A DNA stretch of 64,000 nucleotides from JAEUJM01 sp044221555 (GTDB taxonomy: Bacteria > Actinomycetota > Acidimicrobiia > Acidimicrobiales > DATDAH01): positions 62,001-126,000 of the forward strand of contig JBGAOY010000001.1 in assembly GCA_044221555.1 (NCBI GenBank), given 5' to 3'. This document shows positions 7,408-15,421 of this stretch, in pieces. Positions within the stretch are counted from its first letter, which is position 1; the number at the start of each line of letters is the position of its first letter. A program made the translations under genes and the position numbers. Below the pieces are notes generated by a model, which was not told the origin of the DNA, ran no database searches, and saw nothing but the letters and a program-made list of their open reading frames with translations.

Positions 7408-8142
7408 ATGAGCGAGCGTGCCCACCTGTCGATCGGTGAGGTGCTGGCGCTGTTGCAGCAGGAATTCCCCGACGTCACCATCTCGAAGATCCGGTTCCTC
7501 GAGAGCCAGGGCCTCCTCGACCCCGAGCGCACGCCGTCGGGCTACCGCAAGTTCTACGACCCCGATGTCGAGCGCCTGCGGTGGATCCTGCGCCAGCAGC
7601 GGGAGAACTTCCTGCCGCTGAAGGTGATCAAGGGCCGCCTCGAGGAGGCGGGCGACCAGGCCGTGCCCGACGACCCACCGAAGCTGGCGGCGGTCCAGCC
7701 CATCGCCGCCGCGGTGGCCGCCCCTGCCGAGCCCCAGCCCACGTTCGAGACGGCCATGACCTCGGTGAGCATGACTGCCGACGAGCTCGCCGTCGCCGCG
7801 GGCATCACGCCCGATGTGGTGGCCGACCTCGAGCGGTTCGGGCTGCTGTCGGGCAAGTCGGTGGGGGCGTCGACCCTCTACGACGACGACGCCCTGCTGG
7901 TCGCTCAGGTGGCTGCGGCTTTCCTGCGCCACGGCATCGAGGCGCGTCACCTGCGCATGTACAAGGTGGCGGCCGACCGTGAGGCCGGCTTCCTGGAGCA
8001 GATCGTCACGCCGGTGCTGAAGCAGCGCAACCCGGCCGCCCGCCGCCAGGCCATGGCGACCATCGACGAGCTGTCGAGCCTCGGCCAGACCCTCCGGTCG
8101 GCCCTGCTGCGTGAGGCGCTTCGGAACCATCTCGGGGCCTGA
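7408..8142 (+). CDS. ftsR: MerR-family regulator, FtsR/Rv1828 homolog
   Basis: A 244-residue regulator. The N-terminal winged helix-turn-helix is clear: LSIGEVLALLQQEFPDVTIS, then KIRFLESQGLLDPERTPSGY and RKFYDPDVERLRWILRQQRE (about residues 7-70). A Pro/Ala-rich linker (~85-110) leads to a helical C-terminal region with a second helix-turn-helix-like segment (MTADELAVAAGITPDVVADL). Position directly after garA matches Rv1828 in Mycobacterium and FtsR in Corynebacterium, where it activates ftsZ. Whether it controls division here is inferred from homology and order. It is separated from garA by the duplicated hairpin repeat. Confidence 0.85.
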   Translation: MSERAHLSIGEVLALLQQEFPDVTISKIRFLESQGLLDPERTPSGYRKFYDPDVERLRWILRQQRENFLPLKVIKGRLEEAGDQAVPDDPPKLAAVQPIAAAVAAPAEPQPTFETAMTSVSMTADELAVAAGITPDVVADLERFGLLSGKSVGASTLYDDDALLVAQVAAAFLRHGIEARHLRMYKVAADREAGFLEQIVTPVLKQRNPAARRQAMATIDELSSLGQTLRSALLREALRNHLGA

Positions 8143-8163
8143 CCCACGCCGCTGGTCGTCCGG

Positions 8164-8169
8164 TAGCGT
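8164..8169 (+). promoter_or_regulatory. -10 element, leaderless DUF151 gene
   Basis: TAGCGT ends six bases before the ATG at 8176; no ribosome-binding site is visible between them. Confidence 0.5.
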
Positions 8170-8175
8170 TGGGAC

Positions 8176-8664
8176 ATGGTCGAAATGGAGCTGGTGGGTG
8201 TCCGGGTCGAGCTTCCCACCAACGCCCCCATCGTCCTGTTGCGGGAGAAGGGCGGCGACCGGCGCCTCCTCCCCATCTTCATCGGGGCGCCGGAGGCCAC
8301 CGCCATCGCCTTCGCCCTCGAAGAGGTGGAGACCCCGCGGCCCATGACCCACGACCTGATGAAGAACGTCCTCGACGACCTCGGCGTGACCGTGGCCCAG
8401 GTGGTGGTCACCGCGCTGAAGGACGCCACGTTCTACGCCGAGCTGCACCTGGTGGCCAACGGTGCCTCGCACCAGGTGTCCAGCCGACCGTCCGACGCGA
8501 TCGCCCTCGCCGCCCGCACCGGCACGCCGATCTTCGCGTCCGAGGCGGTGCTCGACGAGGCCGCCTACGCCCTCACCGAGGAGGACGAGGAGCAGCAGGA
8601 GGTCGTGGTCGAGCAGTTCAAGGAGTTCATCGACAACGTGAACCCCGAAGACTTCGCCTCCTGA
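8176..8664 (+). CDS. DUF151 bifunctional nuclease-family protein (Rv1829 homolog)
   Basis: A 162-residue cytosolic protein of the BFN/DUF151 family. The family core is seen in VRVELPTNAPIVLLREKGGD, LPIFIGAPEATAIAFALE, RPMTHDLMKNVLDDLG and SSRPSDAIALAARTGTPIFA. Members have been reported with weak DNase/RNase activity in plants, but the bacterial role is not settled. An acidic C-terminal tail (EEDEEQQEVVVEQF) follows. It sits where Rv1829 sits, after the FtsR homolog. The next conserved gene (Rv1830 homolog) is displaced by about 5 kb of inserted DNA. The gene has its own leaderless-type promoter. Confidence 0.88.
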   Translation: MVEMELVGVRVELPTNAPIVLLREKGGDRRLLPIFIGAPEATAIAFALEEVETPRPMTHDLMKNVLDDLGVTVAQVVVTALKDATFYAELHLVANGASHQVSSRPSDAIALAARTGTPIFASEAVLDEAAYALTEEDEEQQEVVVEQFKEFIDNVNPEDFAS

Positions 8665-8747
8665 GCAACCGCTCAGGACGGCGCCTCTCCGTGCCGACGT
8701 CCTAGGCTCGGCACGAGCGGCGTGACGGCGGACAGGGGAGTGCGAGG

Positions 8748-9199
8748 GTGGGCCCAGCGCAGGGCGCTCGGCGGGCGGCGGTGGTCGCGGCGGCGACGAT
8801 CTCGCTGCTCGCCTCGCTGCTCGGGCCCGCGGTGGCGGCCGTTCCCGACGCAACCGCGGCCGCCGGGCCGTGCACCCCCGCCCTCGGCACCACCGGCATC
8901 CGTGGCACGGTGACCGAGGTCGGGTCCGCACCGGTCGCACGCTCGTCATCGAGGAGACCTACCTCTCGGCGTCCTACGACAACCTCGAGCGGTTCTTCGA
9001 CAGCACCCAGGGGCGCGCGGCCGGCTACCTGGGACACATCATCGGCGGGACGCCGGTGCAGCTCATCGACTGGCTCGACTCCCATGATCCGGACAAGCCG
9101 GGATGGTGGGCCCGGGTGATCTGGTACGCGTGCGACCAGTTCAGCCTGCGCCAGGTGGCGCTCCGCAACCCCGCGGGACCCGGGATCATGCCGTCGTGA
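8748..9199 (+). pseudogene. Remnant of a tandem paralog of the large secreted glycosidase
   Basis: The first frame (GTG at 8748) encodes a signal peptide and the start of a mature protein, CTPALGTTGIRGTVTEVGSA, matching the corresponding start of the next gene. Near 8940 the similarity jumps to the C-terminus in another frame: LVIEETYLSASYDNLERFFD, a GYLGHIIGGTP segment, and QVALRNPAGPGIMPS at the end. The downstream intact gene has the same ends but about 1,270 residues between them. Bases 9134-9172 are identical to 13509-13547 (39 of 39). This is a duplicated gene that lost nearly all its interior and its frame. Confidence 0.85.
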
Positions 9200-9314
9200 C
9201 CGGGCGGTGCGGGACGCCGTGACGGGGCCGACGGACCGTCGTCGCGGGGTGGCTCAACGGCACGGGCGCGCCGGTCGATGGTTGGTCGTGCGTGGAGGGT
9301 GGACGTTTCGGGGA

Positions 9315-12300
9315 GTGGCGTCGCACGGCCGGCGCCGCCACTCGATGGTGGTGATCGGGCTCGTCGTCGGACTGGTGGTGGGCCTGTTGGTGCCGACGGT
9401 TCCCGAACCCGCTGGCGCCGCGCGCGGTCAGGTCGGGTGCGGCACGGCCGCGGGGTCGACGGGCATCGGCGGGACGGTGCGCGACGCCGTGTCGGGCTCG
9501 CCCGTGGCCGAGGCGTACGTCGCCGTGCTCCGGGCCAGCGACCAGGCGATGGTGGCCGGCGTCGCCGCGGGGACCGACGGGCGCTTCTCGGTCGCGGTCC
9601 CGGCGGGGGTGTACTTCCTGTACCTGCTCGACCCCAGCGGCGGGCACACCGCGCGGATGCACGGCAGTCCCACGGCCGTGACCGTCACGGGAGGGGCGGT
9701 GAGCAGCGTGGATGCCCAGATGGCACCGCGTCGTGGCTCGTTGACCGGGAGGGTCACCGACGAGGGCACGGGTCAGCCCGTGGCCGGGGCGTGGGCGGTG
9801 ACGGTCAACTGGGCCAGCGGGACGCCTGAGCGGGTCGCGGTGGCCGACGCCGGGGGCCGGTTCGTCCTGGACCAGATGGCGGTCGGCGCCCACATGGTGG
9901 TGTACGTCGACCCGGCCGGCGCTCACGAGCCGGAGTACTTCGGGGGAACCCCCTCGCCGGTGGGGGCGGTGCCCGTCCAGGTCGGCGCCGGGGCGGCCAC
10001 CGAGGCGGCTGCGGCGCTCGCGGCGCGAGCCGCGCCGGCGACCACCACGGCTGTGGACGGTGTGGTCACCGAGCGCGGTGGCGGCCCGCTGGCCGGGGTG
10101 ATGGTGGTCGCGCTGCGGGCCCGCGACTACCGGCTGGCCGCGGGCACCCGCACCGACGCCGCGGGCGGCTACCACCTCGCCCTGGCCGCCGGTGACTACA
10201 AGCTGGGCTTCCTCGATCCCACCGGGGAGCACCCGATGGTGTGGCACGCCGGTCAGCGCCACGACGGGTTGGGGGCGGCGACGACGGTGCACTCGCCCGC
10301 AACGGTCGATGCGGCGATGGACCCGGTCACCGGTGCCGTGGCCGGCACGGTGGTCGACGATCCGACCGAGGCGGGTGTGGGCTGCATATGGGTCGTGGCC
10401 ATCGACGGGTCGGGGTCGGTCTGGGGACCGACCGCGACCGGTGGCGACGGCACCTACCGGCTCGGCGGCCTCGTGCCCGGCACCTACCGCCTGGCCATGG
10501 TCGACCCCACTGGGGGGCGCATCCAGGAGTACTGGCACGACAGTCCCAGCTTCGCGGGGGCGACGCCGCTGGCCGTGGCGGCCGGGGCCACCACCCCGGC
10601 CGACGGTGCGCTCACCGCGGCGGCTCCCTTCGGTGCTCCCACCCAGTGGGTGGCCCGGCAGTTCACCGAGTTGCTGGGCCGGCCTCCCACGCCGGGGGAG
10701 TGGAAGGTGTGGACCGACTACTACGGCGCGCTGCCGGCCTGCACGTCGGCGTCGCTGATGGTGTTGCCGATGTATCTCACGGGCCTCACGACGCCGACGG
10801 TGCCAGGTCTGCCGTCGGGCCGCGCCACCGAGTTCGACACGCTCTACCCGGCCGCCACGCCGCTCGACCGGGCGCTCCGTGCCGCGGCGGTGGTGCGGGC
10901 CGCGTACGGCCACGAGGCCAACGACAACGACTGGACCAGCACCATCAAGCCCTACGTGGCCGGAACGGCGACGTGGTCCGGCACGGTGAACCGGCTCTAC
11001 AGCTTCATCCTGGCCTTCGTCGGGCCGGCGACCTTCTGCAGCTCGACCACGCCGGCGTACCCGTTCGGGTTCTCGCGGACCATCGACCTCCGGGCCAAGG
11101 TCATGGCCCTCTACCCGAACCTGAGCCCGCCACTGGCGCCCTCGCGCACGCAGGCCCAACTCGTGGCCGACCTGCAGGCGGCGTCGGGCGGCGCGACCGT
11201 CGCCCAACGCACGGTGACGCTGCGCCAGGGTGAGATCGTCCGCATCGGGGGCAGCACCAACGCCAACCAGCAACTGGTGGTGCCCGCGGGCGTGACCCTC
11301 ACCTCGGAGGGCCGGCCCCCGTACACCGAGCCCACCGACGCCACGCCGCAGGGTCTCGCCTACGAACGCATGGGGCGGATCGTGGCCGACACCACACCGG
11401 GGGCCGCACCCGGCCTCGACCCCGCCGACGGCCGGGTGTGCGCCGGCACCGTGTGCAACAACATCGGGCTGCTGGCCCTCGCCCCGGGGGCCCACCTCAC
11501 CGGCGTGTGGGTGGACGGCCAGGGACTGTCCGGCGCCCAGTACAAGGTCGCGCTCGTGCAGACCGCCGGGAGCGCCGCCGAGAGCGCGGCCACCCCGTAC
11601 GACGACGGGACCTCGGTGATCGCCAGTCGGCTCTCCGAGCCACCGCGCGACGGGACGGGACTGCGCCTGGCGGGCGCCTCCACAGGCACGCCCTGCGTGA
11701 ACGAGAAGGTCCTGGGCAACCTCGTCACCGGGTACTCGTCGAGCCATCAGTTCGACCAGCGGGGGCAGGCCCAGTGGGTCGACGGGATCACCGTCTCCTG
11801 CGAGGACGCGGTGGTGGCCGCCAACGGGGTGGTGGACGTGACGGATCTCGGCATCGTGGTCAACGGCGCGATGAACCGCAACGAGACCGCCGCGACCCAA
11901 CGCTCGGACGTCCGGGCGAACACCGTGCTCAGCGCGGGACTGGACACCCACGTGGCGCTCGGGGCCGACGCCGTGGGGCAGTGCCTCGCCATGACCATCG
12001 ACAACCCGGCCGGGACGCCGGTCCCGGGCACGCCGGTTCCCTGCCTCGACGTGCGAGGCGCCCGTGACTTCAGCGGCGCGCGGATACGCGACAACCGCTT
12101 CTTCTCGAGCACCCGGACGAGCTTCGACGTCGCCCTCATGGTGGGGGGCGGTGCGCTGTGGGGTGATCACCGCTTCCTCAACCAGGCGCCCGATGCCGAC
12201 CATCCAGGGGCGACCGGCGTCGCGGTGACGGGCAACACCACGGGTGGCGTGCCGACCCGGGCGAACATCGGGATCGACGTGCACGACATGACCGATGCCA

Positions 12301-13574
12301 CCGTCACCGGCAACACCACCACCTTCCGCCTCGTGGACGGCAACCCCCGGAGCACCTGGGGCAAGTGCCCTCAGGCGAACCTGCTGGCCGGTACCGACGA
12401 GTTGGCCTCGCTGAGCACCGACGCGTCGTTCGTGGGCGGCGACGGCTCACGGGGCTGCGTCATCGGGGAGCCGCCCGCCGCCGGCCTCGAGCGACTCCGC
12501 GTCAGCGACGACGGCTCGGCCTTCGTGGGCACGGTGACGGGCTCGGCGTTCCGGGTGTGGGGCGGCGACCTGTCCCTCGATCCCGACATCGAGGTGATGA
12601 CCGACGACTTCCGTGACGTGCGGCGGATGGGCCTCAACGTCATCAGGCTGCTGCTCGACACCGAGGACTACCTCGTCGCCCCCACCTGCGACACGTGCCC
12701 GCCCACCGTCGACACGGCGGCGGTCGACCACCTGGGTGACGTGGCCACGGCCGCGGAACAGGTGGGCCTCTACCTCGACATCACCGGGAACGGCATCGCC
12801 ACCCACCACCACAACCACAGCTGGTTCGACGACCTGAGCGCGTCACCGGAGGACGAGGTGCGGCGGTGGCAGGCCCAGGAGCTGTTCTGGCAGGCGGTGG
12901 CCGCCGAGCTCCGGCCGCACACCTCGGTCGCCTGGTACGACCTGGTCAACGAGCCGACGCTGCCGGTGAGCACCCCGGCCGCCACGTGGTGCTTCGACGA
13001 GGACATGGCCCCCGACGACTTCTGCTGGAACCCGAACGTCGTCAAGTCCTACACCGACCCCGCCGACACGAGCCGCCAGCGCAGCCAACTCGAGGTGGCG
13101 CGGGCCTGGACGACCCGGATGCGCGACGCGGTGAAGGTGGGGGCCGGCGACACCGCCCATCCGGTGTCGGTGGGTCAGCTCTCGTTCTGCGGTGGGGCGC
13201 TCAACCGGGCGAGCCGGGAGATCGCCGACTTCGACATGGTGCACATGTATCCCGAGGACTCGACCCTCACCGCCGACATCAACACGGTGAACAACTGCAA
13301 GCAGCCCGGGCGGCCGCTCGTGGTCGAGGAGACGTTCTGGACCGCGTCGGCCACCAACCTCGAACTGTTCGTCGACAGCACCCAGGCGCGCACCGCGGGG
13401 TACCTCGGCCACATCCTCCAGGGCACCCCCTCGCAGATCCTCGAGTTCCTGTGGACCCATCCGCCGTCCGACCCCGGGTGGTGGCCGCGCGTCCTCTGCC
13501 TGGCCTGGGACCAGTTCAGCCTGCGCCAGGTGGCGCTCCGCAACCCCACCGGGCCAGGGATCATGCCCTCCTGA
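9315..13574 (+). CDS. Large secreted multidomain protein: regulatory beta-sandwich repeats, DUF4214-like, beta-helix, GH-A glycosidase
   Basis: A protein of about 1,419 residues, exported by a signal peptide (SMVVIGLVVGLVVGLLVPTV). The start is uncertain: GTG 9315 gives a normal leader, but 9207, 9288 and ATG 9345 are in frame. Four carboxypeptidase-regulatory-like beta-sandwich repeats (about residues 48-435, each with a G-V/T-V-D/T...G start) are followed by a DUF4214-like helical region (about 440-600), a right-handed beta-helix with VTGN-type turns (about 640-1060), and a TIM-barrel glycosidase (about 1070-1419). In the last, E1213 in DLVNEP is the likely acid/base and E1339 in LVVEETF the likely nucleophile, as in clan GH-A (GH5-like). 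It probably acts on an extracellular polysaccharide. It interrupts the garA-gcv block and follows a deleted paralog. Confidence 0.75.
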   Translation: MASHGRRRHSMVVIGLVVGLVVGLLVPTVPEPAGAARGQVGCGTAAGSTGIGGTVRDAVSGSPVAEAYVAVLRASDQAMVAGVAAGTDGRFSVAVPAGVYFLYLLDPSGGHTARMHGSPTAVTVTGGAVSSVDAQMAPRRGSLTGRVTDEGTGQPVAGAWAVTVNWASGTPERVAVADAGGRFVLDQMAVGAHMVVYVDPAGAHEPEYFGGTPSPVGAVPVQVGAGAATEAAAALAARAAPATTTAVDGVVTERGGGPLAGVMVVALRARDYRLAAGTRTDAAGGYHLALAAGDYKLGFLDPTGEHPMVWHAGQRHDGLGAATTVHSPATVDAAMDPVTGAVAGTVVDDPTEAGVGCIWVVAIDGSGSVWGPTATGGDGTYRLGGLVPGTYRLAMVDPTGGRIQEYWHDSPSFAGATPLAVAAGATTPADGALTAAAPFGAPTQWVARQFTELLGRPPTPGEWKVWTDYYGALPACTSASLMVLPMYLTGLTTPTVPGLPSGRATEFDTLYPAATPLDRALRAAAVVRAAYGHEANDNDWTSTIKPYVAGTATWSGTVNRLYSFILAFVGPATFCSSTTPAYPFGFSRTIDLRAKVMALYPNLSPPLAPSRTQAQLVADLQAASGGATVAQRTVTLRQGEIVRIGGSTNANQQLVVPAGVTLTSEGRPPYTEPTDATPQGLAYERMGRIVADTTPGAAPGLDPADGRVCAGTVCNNIGLLALAPGAHLTGVWVDGQGLSGAQYKVALVQTAGSAAESAATPYDDGTSVIASRLSEPPRDGTGLRLAGASTGTPCVNEKVLGNLVTGYSSSHQFDQRGQAQWVDGITVSCEDAVVAANGVVDVTDLGIVVNGAMNRNETAATQRSDVRANTVLSAGLDTHVALGADAVGQCLAMTIDNPAGTPVPGTPVPCLDVRGARDFSGARIRDNRFFSSTRTSFDVALMVGGGALWGDHRFLNQAPDADHPGATGVAVTGNTTGGVPTRANIGIDVHDMTDATVTGNTTTFRLVDGNPRSTWGKCPQANLLAGTDELASLSTDASFVGGDGSRGCVIGEPPAAGLERLRVSDDGSAFVGTVTGSAFRVWGGDLSLDPDIEVMTDDFRDVRRMGLNVIRLLLDTEDYLVAPTCDTCPPTVDTAAVDHLGDVATAAEQVGLYLDITGNGIATHHHNHSWFDDLSASPEDEVRRWQAQELFWQAVAAELRPHTSVAWYDLVNEPTLPVSTPAATWCFDEDMAPDDFCWNPNVVKSYTDPADTSRQRSQLEVARAWTTRMRDAVKVGAGDTAHPVSVGQLSFCGGALNRASREIADFDMVHMYPEDSTLTADINTVNNCKQPGRPLVVEETFWTASATNLELFVDSTQARTAGYLGHILQGTPSQILEFLWTHPPSDPGWWPRVLCLAWDQFSLRQVALRNPTGPGIMPS

Positions 13575-13609
13575 TCACGGGTTGGCGGTGATCGCCGGTG
13601 ATCACCCGT

Positions 13610-13638
13610 TGACGGATCGCGCGCGCCGCCGTACGCTC
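13610..13638 (+). promoter_or_regulatory. Promoter of the MerR/gcvT region
   Basis: TTGACG (13610-13615) and TACGCT (13633-13638) are 17 bases apart, the best sigma-70-type match seen in the window. It would start transcription near 13645 and give a ~110-base leader before the MerR start at 13755. Confidence 0.6.
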
Positions 13639-13754
13639 CGTGTCACACCAACGTAATTCCGGACGTGTATTTCGTGAGCGTCGTCGTTCGGAAGATCGGA
13701 CGATAGGTGTGGTTCGGGGGTGAGGGCCCTCTCGCCGCACCGGGAAGGGCACTT

Positions 13755-14270
13755 GTGACACCCACCACCACTGGGTCCGTCGCCGAGGGCTTCAGCGGCA
13801 AGCGCACCGCGGAGATCGTCGGCATCACGTACCGCCAACTCGACTACTGGGCCCGCACCGACCTGGTGCGGCCGTCACTGGTCGACGCCGCCGGCAGCGG
13901 CAGCCGGCGCCGGTACTCGTACCGCGACCTGCTCGAGCTGAAGATCATCAAGAAGCTGCTCGACGCCGGCATCGGGCTCACCACCGTCCGCAGCATCTTC
14001 GCCTACCTCCAGGAGAACCTGGGCGAGGACGTCACCAGCGCGAACCTGGTGATCAGCGACGGGCAGGTGGTGCTGGCCACCAGCGACGAGGAGATGATCG
14101 ACCTGGTGCGCCGGGGCCAGGGCGTGCTCAACCTGTTGCCGCTGGGTGGGGTGCAGGCCGAGATCGACGCGGTGGTCGAGTTGCGCGCCGCCACGACCGA
14201 CGGTGCAGCCGATGCCGGCGCGACCACCGGCGCCACCACCATCGCGGCCGAGGCGGCCGGCGACCGCTAG
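13755..14270 (+). CDS. MerR-family regulator, Rv1830 homolog
   Basis: A 171-residue MerR protein. The helix-turn-helix region is FSGKRTAEIVGITYRQLDYW, then ARTDLVRPSLVDAAGSGSRR and RYSYRDLLELKIIKKLLDAG (about residues 11-80). A dimerisation helix (LTTVRSIFAYLQENLGED) and an Ala/Thr-rich tail follow. The GTG at 13755 is chosen because GGGAAGGG lies just before it; a GTG at 13707 is also in frame. In Mycobacterium and Corynebacterium a homolog lies in the same cluster, between the DUF151 gene and the glycine dehydrogenase gene. Its targets are unknown to me; the gcv genes next door are candidates. Confidence 0.85.
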   Translation: MTPTTTGSVAEGFSGKRTAEIVGITYRQLDYWARTDLVRPSLVDAAGSGSRRRYSYRDLLELKIIKKLLDAGIGLTTVRSIFAYLQENLGEDVTSANLVISDGQVVLATSDEEMIDLVRRGQGVLNLLPLGGVQAEIDAVVELRAATTDGAADAGATTGATTIAAEAAGDR

Positions 14271-14310
14271 GCCCCGTCTCCCGGGTGGCGGCTGCCCCCG
14301 GGGGGCACAG

Positions 14311-14316
14311 TACGAT
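14311..14316 (+). promoter_or_regulatory. -10 element, leaderless gcvT
   Basis: TACGAT ends seven bases before the GTG at 14324. No Shine-Dalgarno sequence precedes that start. Confidence 0.5.
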
Positions 14317-14323
14317 CCGCCGG

Positions 14324-15400
14324 GTGACCCTGCGCACCTCCCCGCTCGACGCCGCCCACCGGGCGCTCGACGCCAAGATGGTGCCCTTCGGGGGCTGGGA
14401 CATGCCGCTCAACTATCCGGACGGCACCCTGGCCGAGCACCGTGCCTGTCGCACCGGCGCGGTCGTGTTCGACGTGAGCCACCTGGGCACCGTGCGGGTG
14501 CAGGGCGAGGGCTCGTACGAGATGCTGCAGCGGGCGCTCACCAACGACCTCGCCAAGGTGGCGCCGGGGCGGGCGCAGTACACGCACCTGCTCGACCCCG
14601 ACGACGCCTCGGTGCTCGACGACATCATCGTGTGGTGGGTCGACGAGCAGCGCTTCGACGTCATGCCCAACGCCTCGAACACCGATCGCGTGGTGGCGGC
14701 GCTGACCGACGGTGCGCCCGGCACCGTGGTGGCGGGCGACGTCACCCCCGAGCGGGCCATCCTCGCGGTCCAGGGCCCCGAGGCGTGCGAGCGCCTGGCC
14801 ACCGTGTCGGCCGAGGCCGCGGCGGTGGGGCGCAACCACGTCGCTCGCTTCACCTGGTCGGGCATCGAGTGCGTGGCGGCGGGCACGGGCTACACGGGCG
14901 AGCCGGGCGTCGAGTGCGCGGTGCCGGCCGAGCACGCCCCGGCGTTCTGGGACGCCGTGCTCGGTGCAGGTGTGGTCCCCGCCGGCCTGGGCGCCCGTGA
15001 CACGCTGCGCCTCGAGGCCGGCCTCCCTCTGCACGGCCACGAGCTCGGCCCGGGCATCACGCCGCTGCAGGCCGGCCTCGGCTGGGTGGTCAGCTGGGAC
15101 AAGGGTGAGTTCCGTGGACGGGCCCCGCTGCTGGCCGAGAAGGAGCGCGGGATCACCCGGCGGCTCCGCGGCCTCGAGGTGGTGGGCCGGCGCCCGCCCC
15201 GTGCCGATCAACCCGTGCTCGTCGACGGCGCGCCCGCCGGCATCGTGACCAGCGGCAACTTCTCGCCGATGCTCGAGCGGGGGATCGCGCTGGCCTTCGT
15301 ACCCCCGACGGTCGAGATCGGCGACGAGGTCGCCATCGACGTGCGGGGCACGCCGATGCCCGCACACGTGGTCAAGACCCCCTTCGTCAGCGCCCGCTGA
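14324..15400 (+). CDS. gcvT: Aminomethyltransferase (glycine cleavage T protein)
   Basis: A 358-residue cytosolic enzyme that moves the one-carbon unit from aminomethyl-H protein to tetrahydrofolate, releasing ammonia. The family pattern is clear: HRALDAKMVPFGGWDMPLNY at the N-terminus, DVSHLGTVRVQG, TGYTGEPGVE, and GLGARDTLRLEAGLPLHGHE with the folate-site Asp/Arg region. The start GTG at 14324 gives the normal N-terminus; an upstream in-frame GTG (14285) would add thirteen unusual residues. It is followed after 21 bases by gcvPA. Confidence 0.96.
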   Translation: MTLRTSPLDAAHRALDAKMVPFGGWDMPLNYPDGTLAEHRACRTGAVVFDVSHLGTVRVQGEGSYEMLQRALTNDLAKVAPGRAQYTHLLDPDDASVLDDIIVWWVDEQRFDVMPNASNTDRVVAALTDGAPGTVVAGDVTPERAILAVQGPEACERLATVSAEAAAVGRNHVARFTWSGIECVAAGTGYTGEPGVECAVPAEHAPAFWDAVLGAGVVPAGLGARDTLRLEAGLPLHGHELGPGITPLQAGLGWVVSWDKGEFRGRAPLLAEKERGITRRLRGLEVVGRRPPRADQPVLVDGAPAGIVTSGNFSPMLERGIALAFVPPTVEIGDEVAIDVRGTPMPAHVVKTPFVSAR

Positions 15401-15421
15401 CCCTCACAGACAGGACCGCCC

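Noticed and set aside
8722..8913. Separate small Arg-rich gene before the glycosidase remnant
   Set aside because: It lies out of frame with the recognisable signal peptide starting at 8748 and has no family features.
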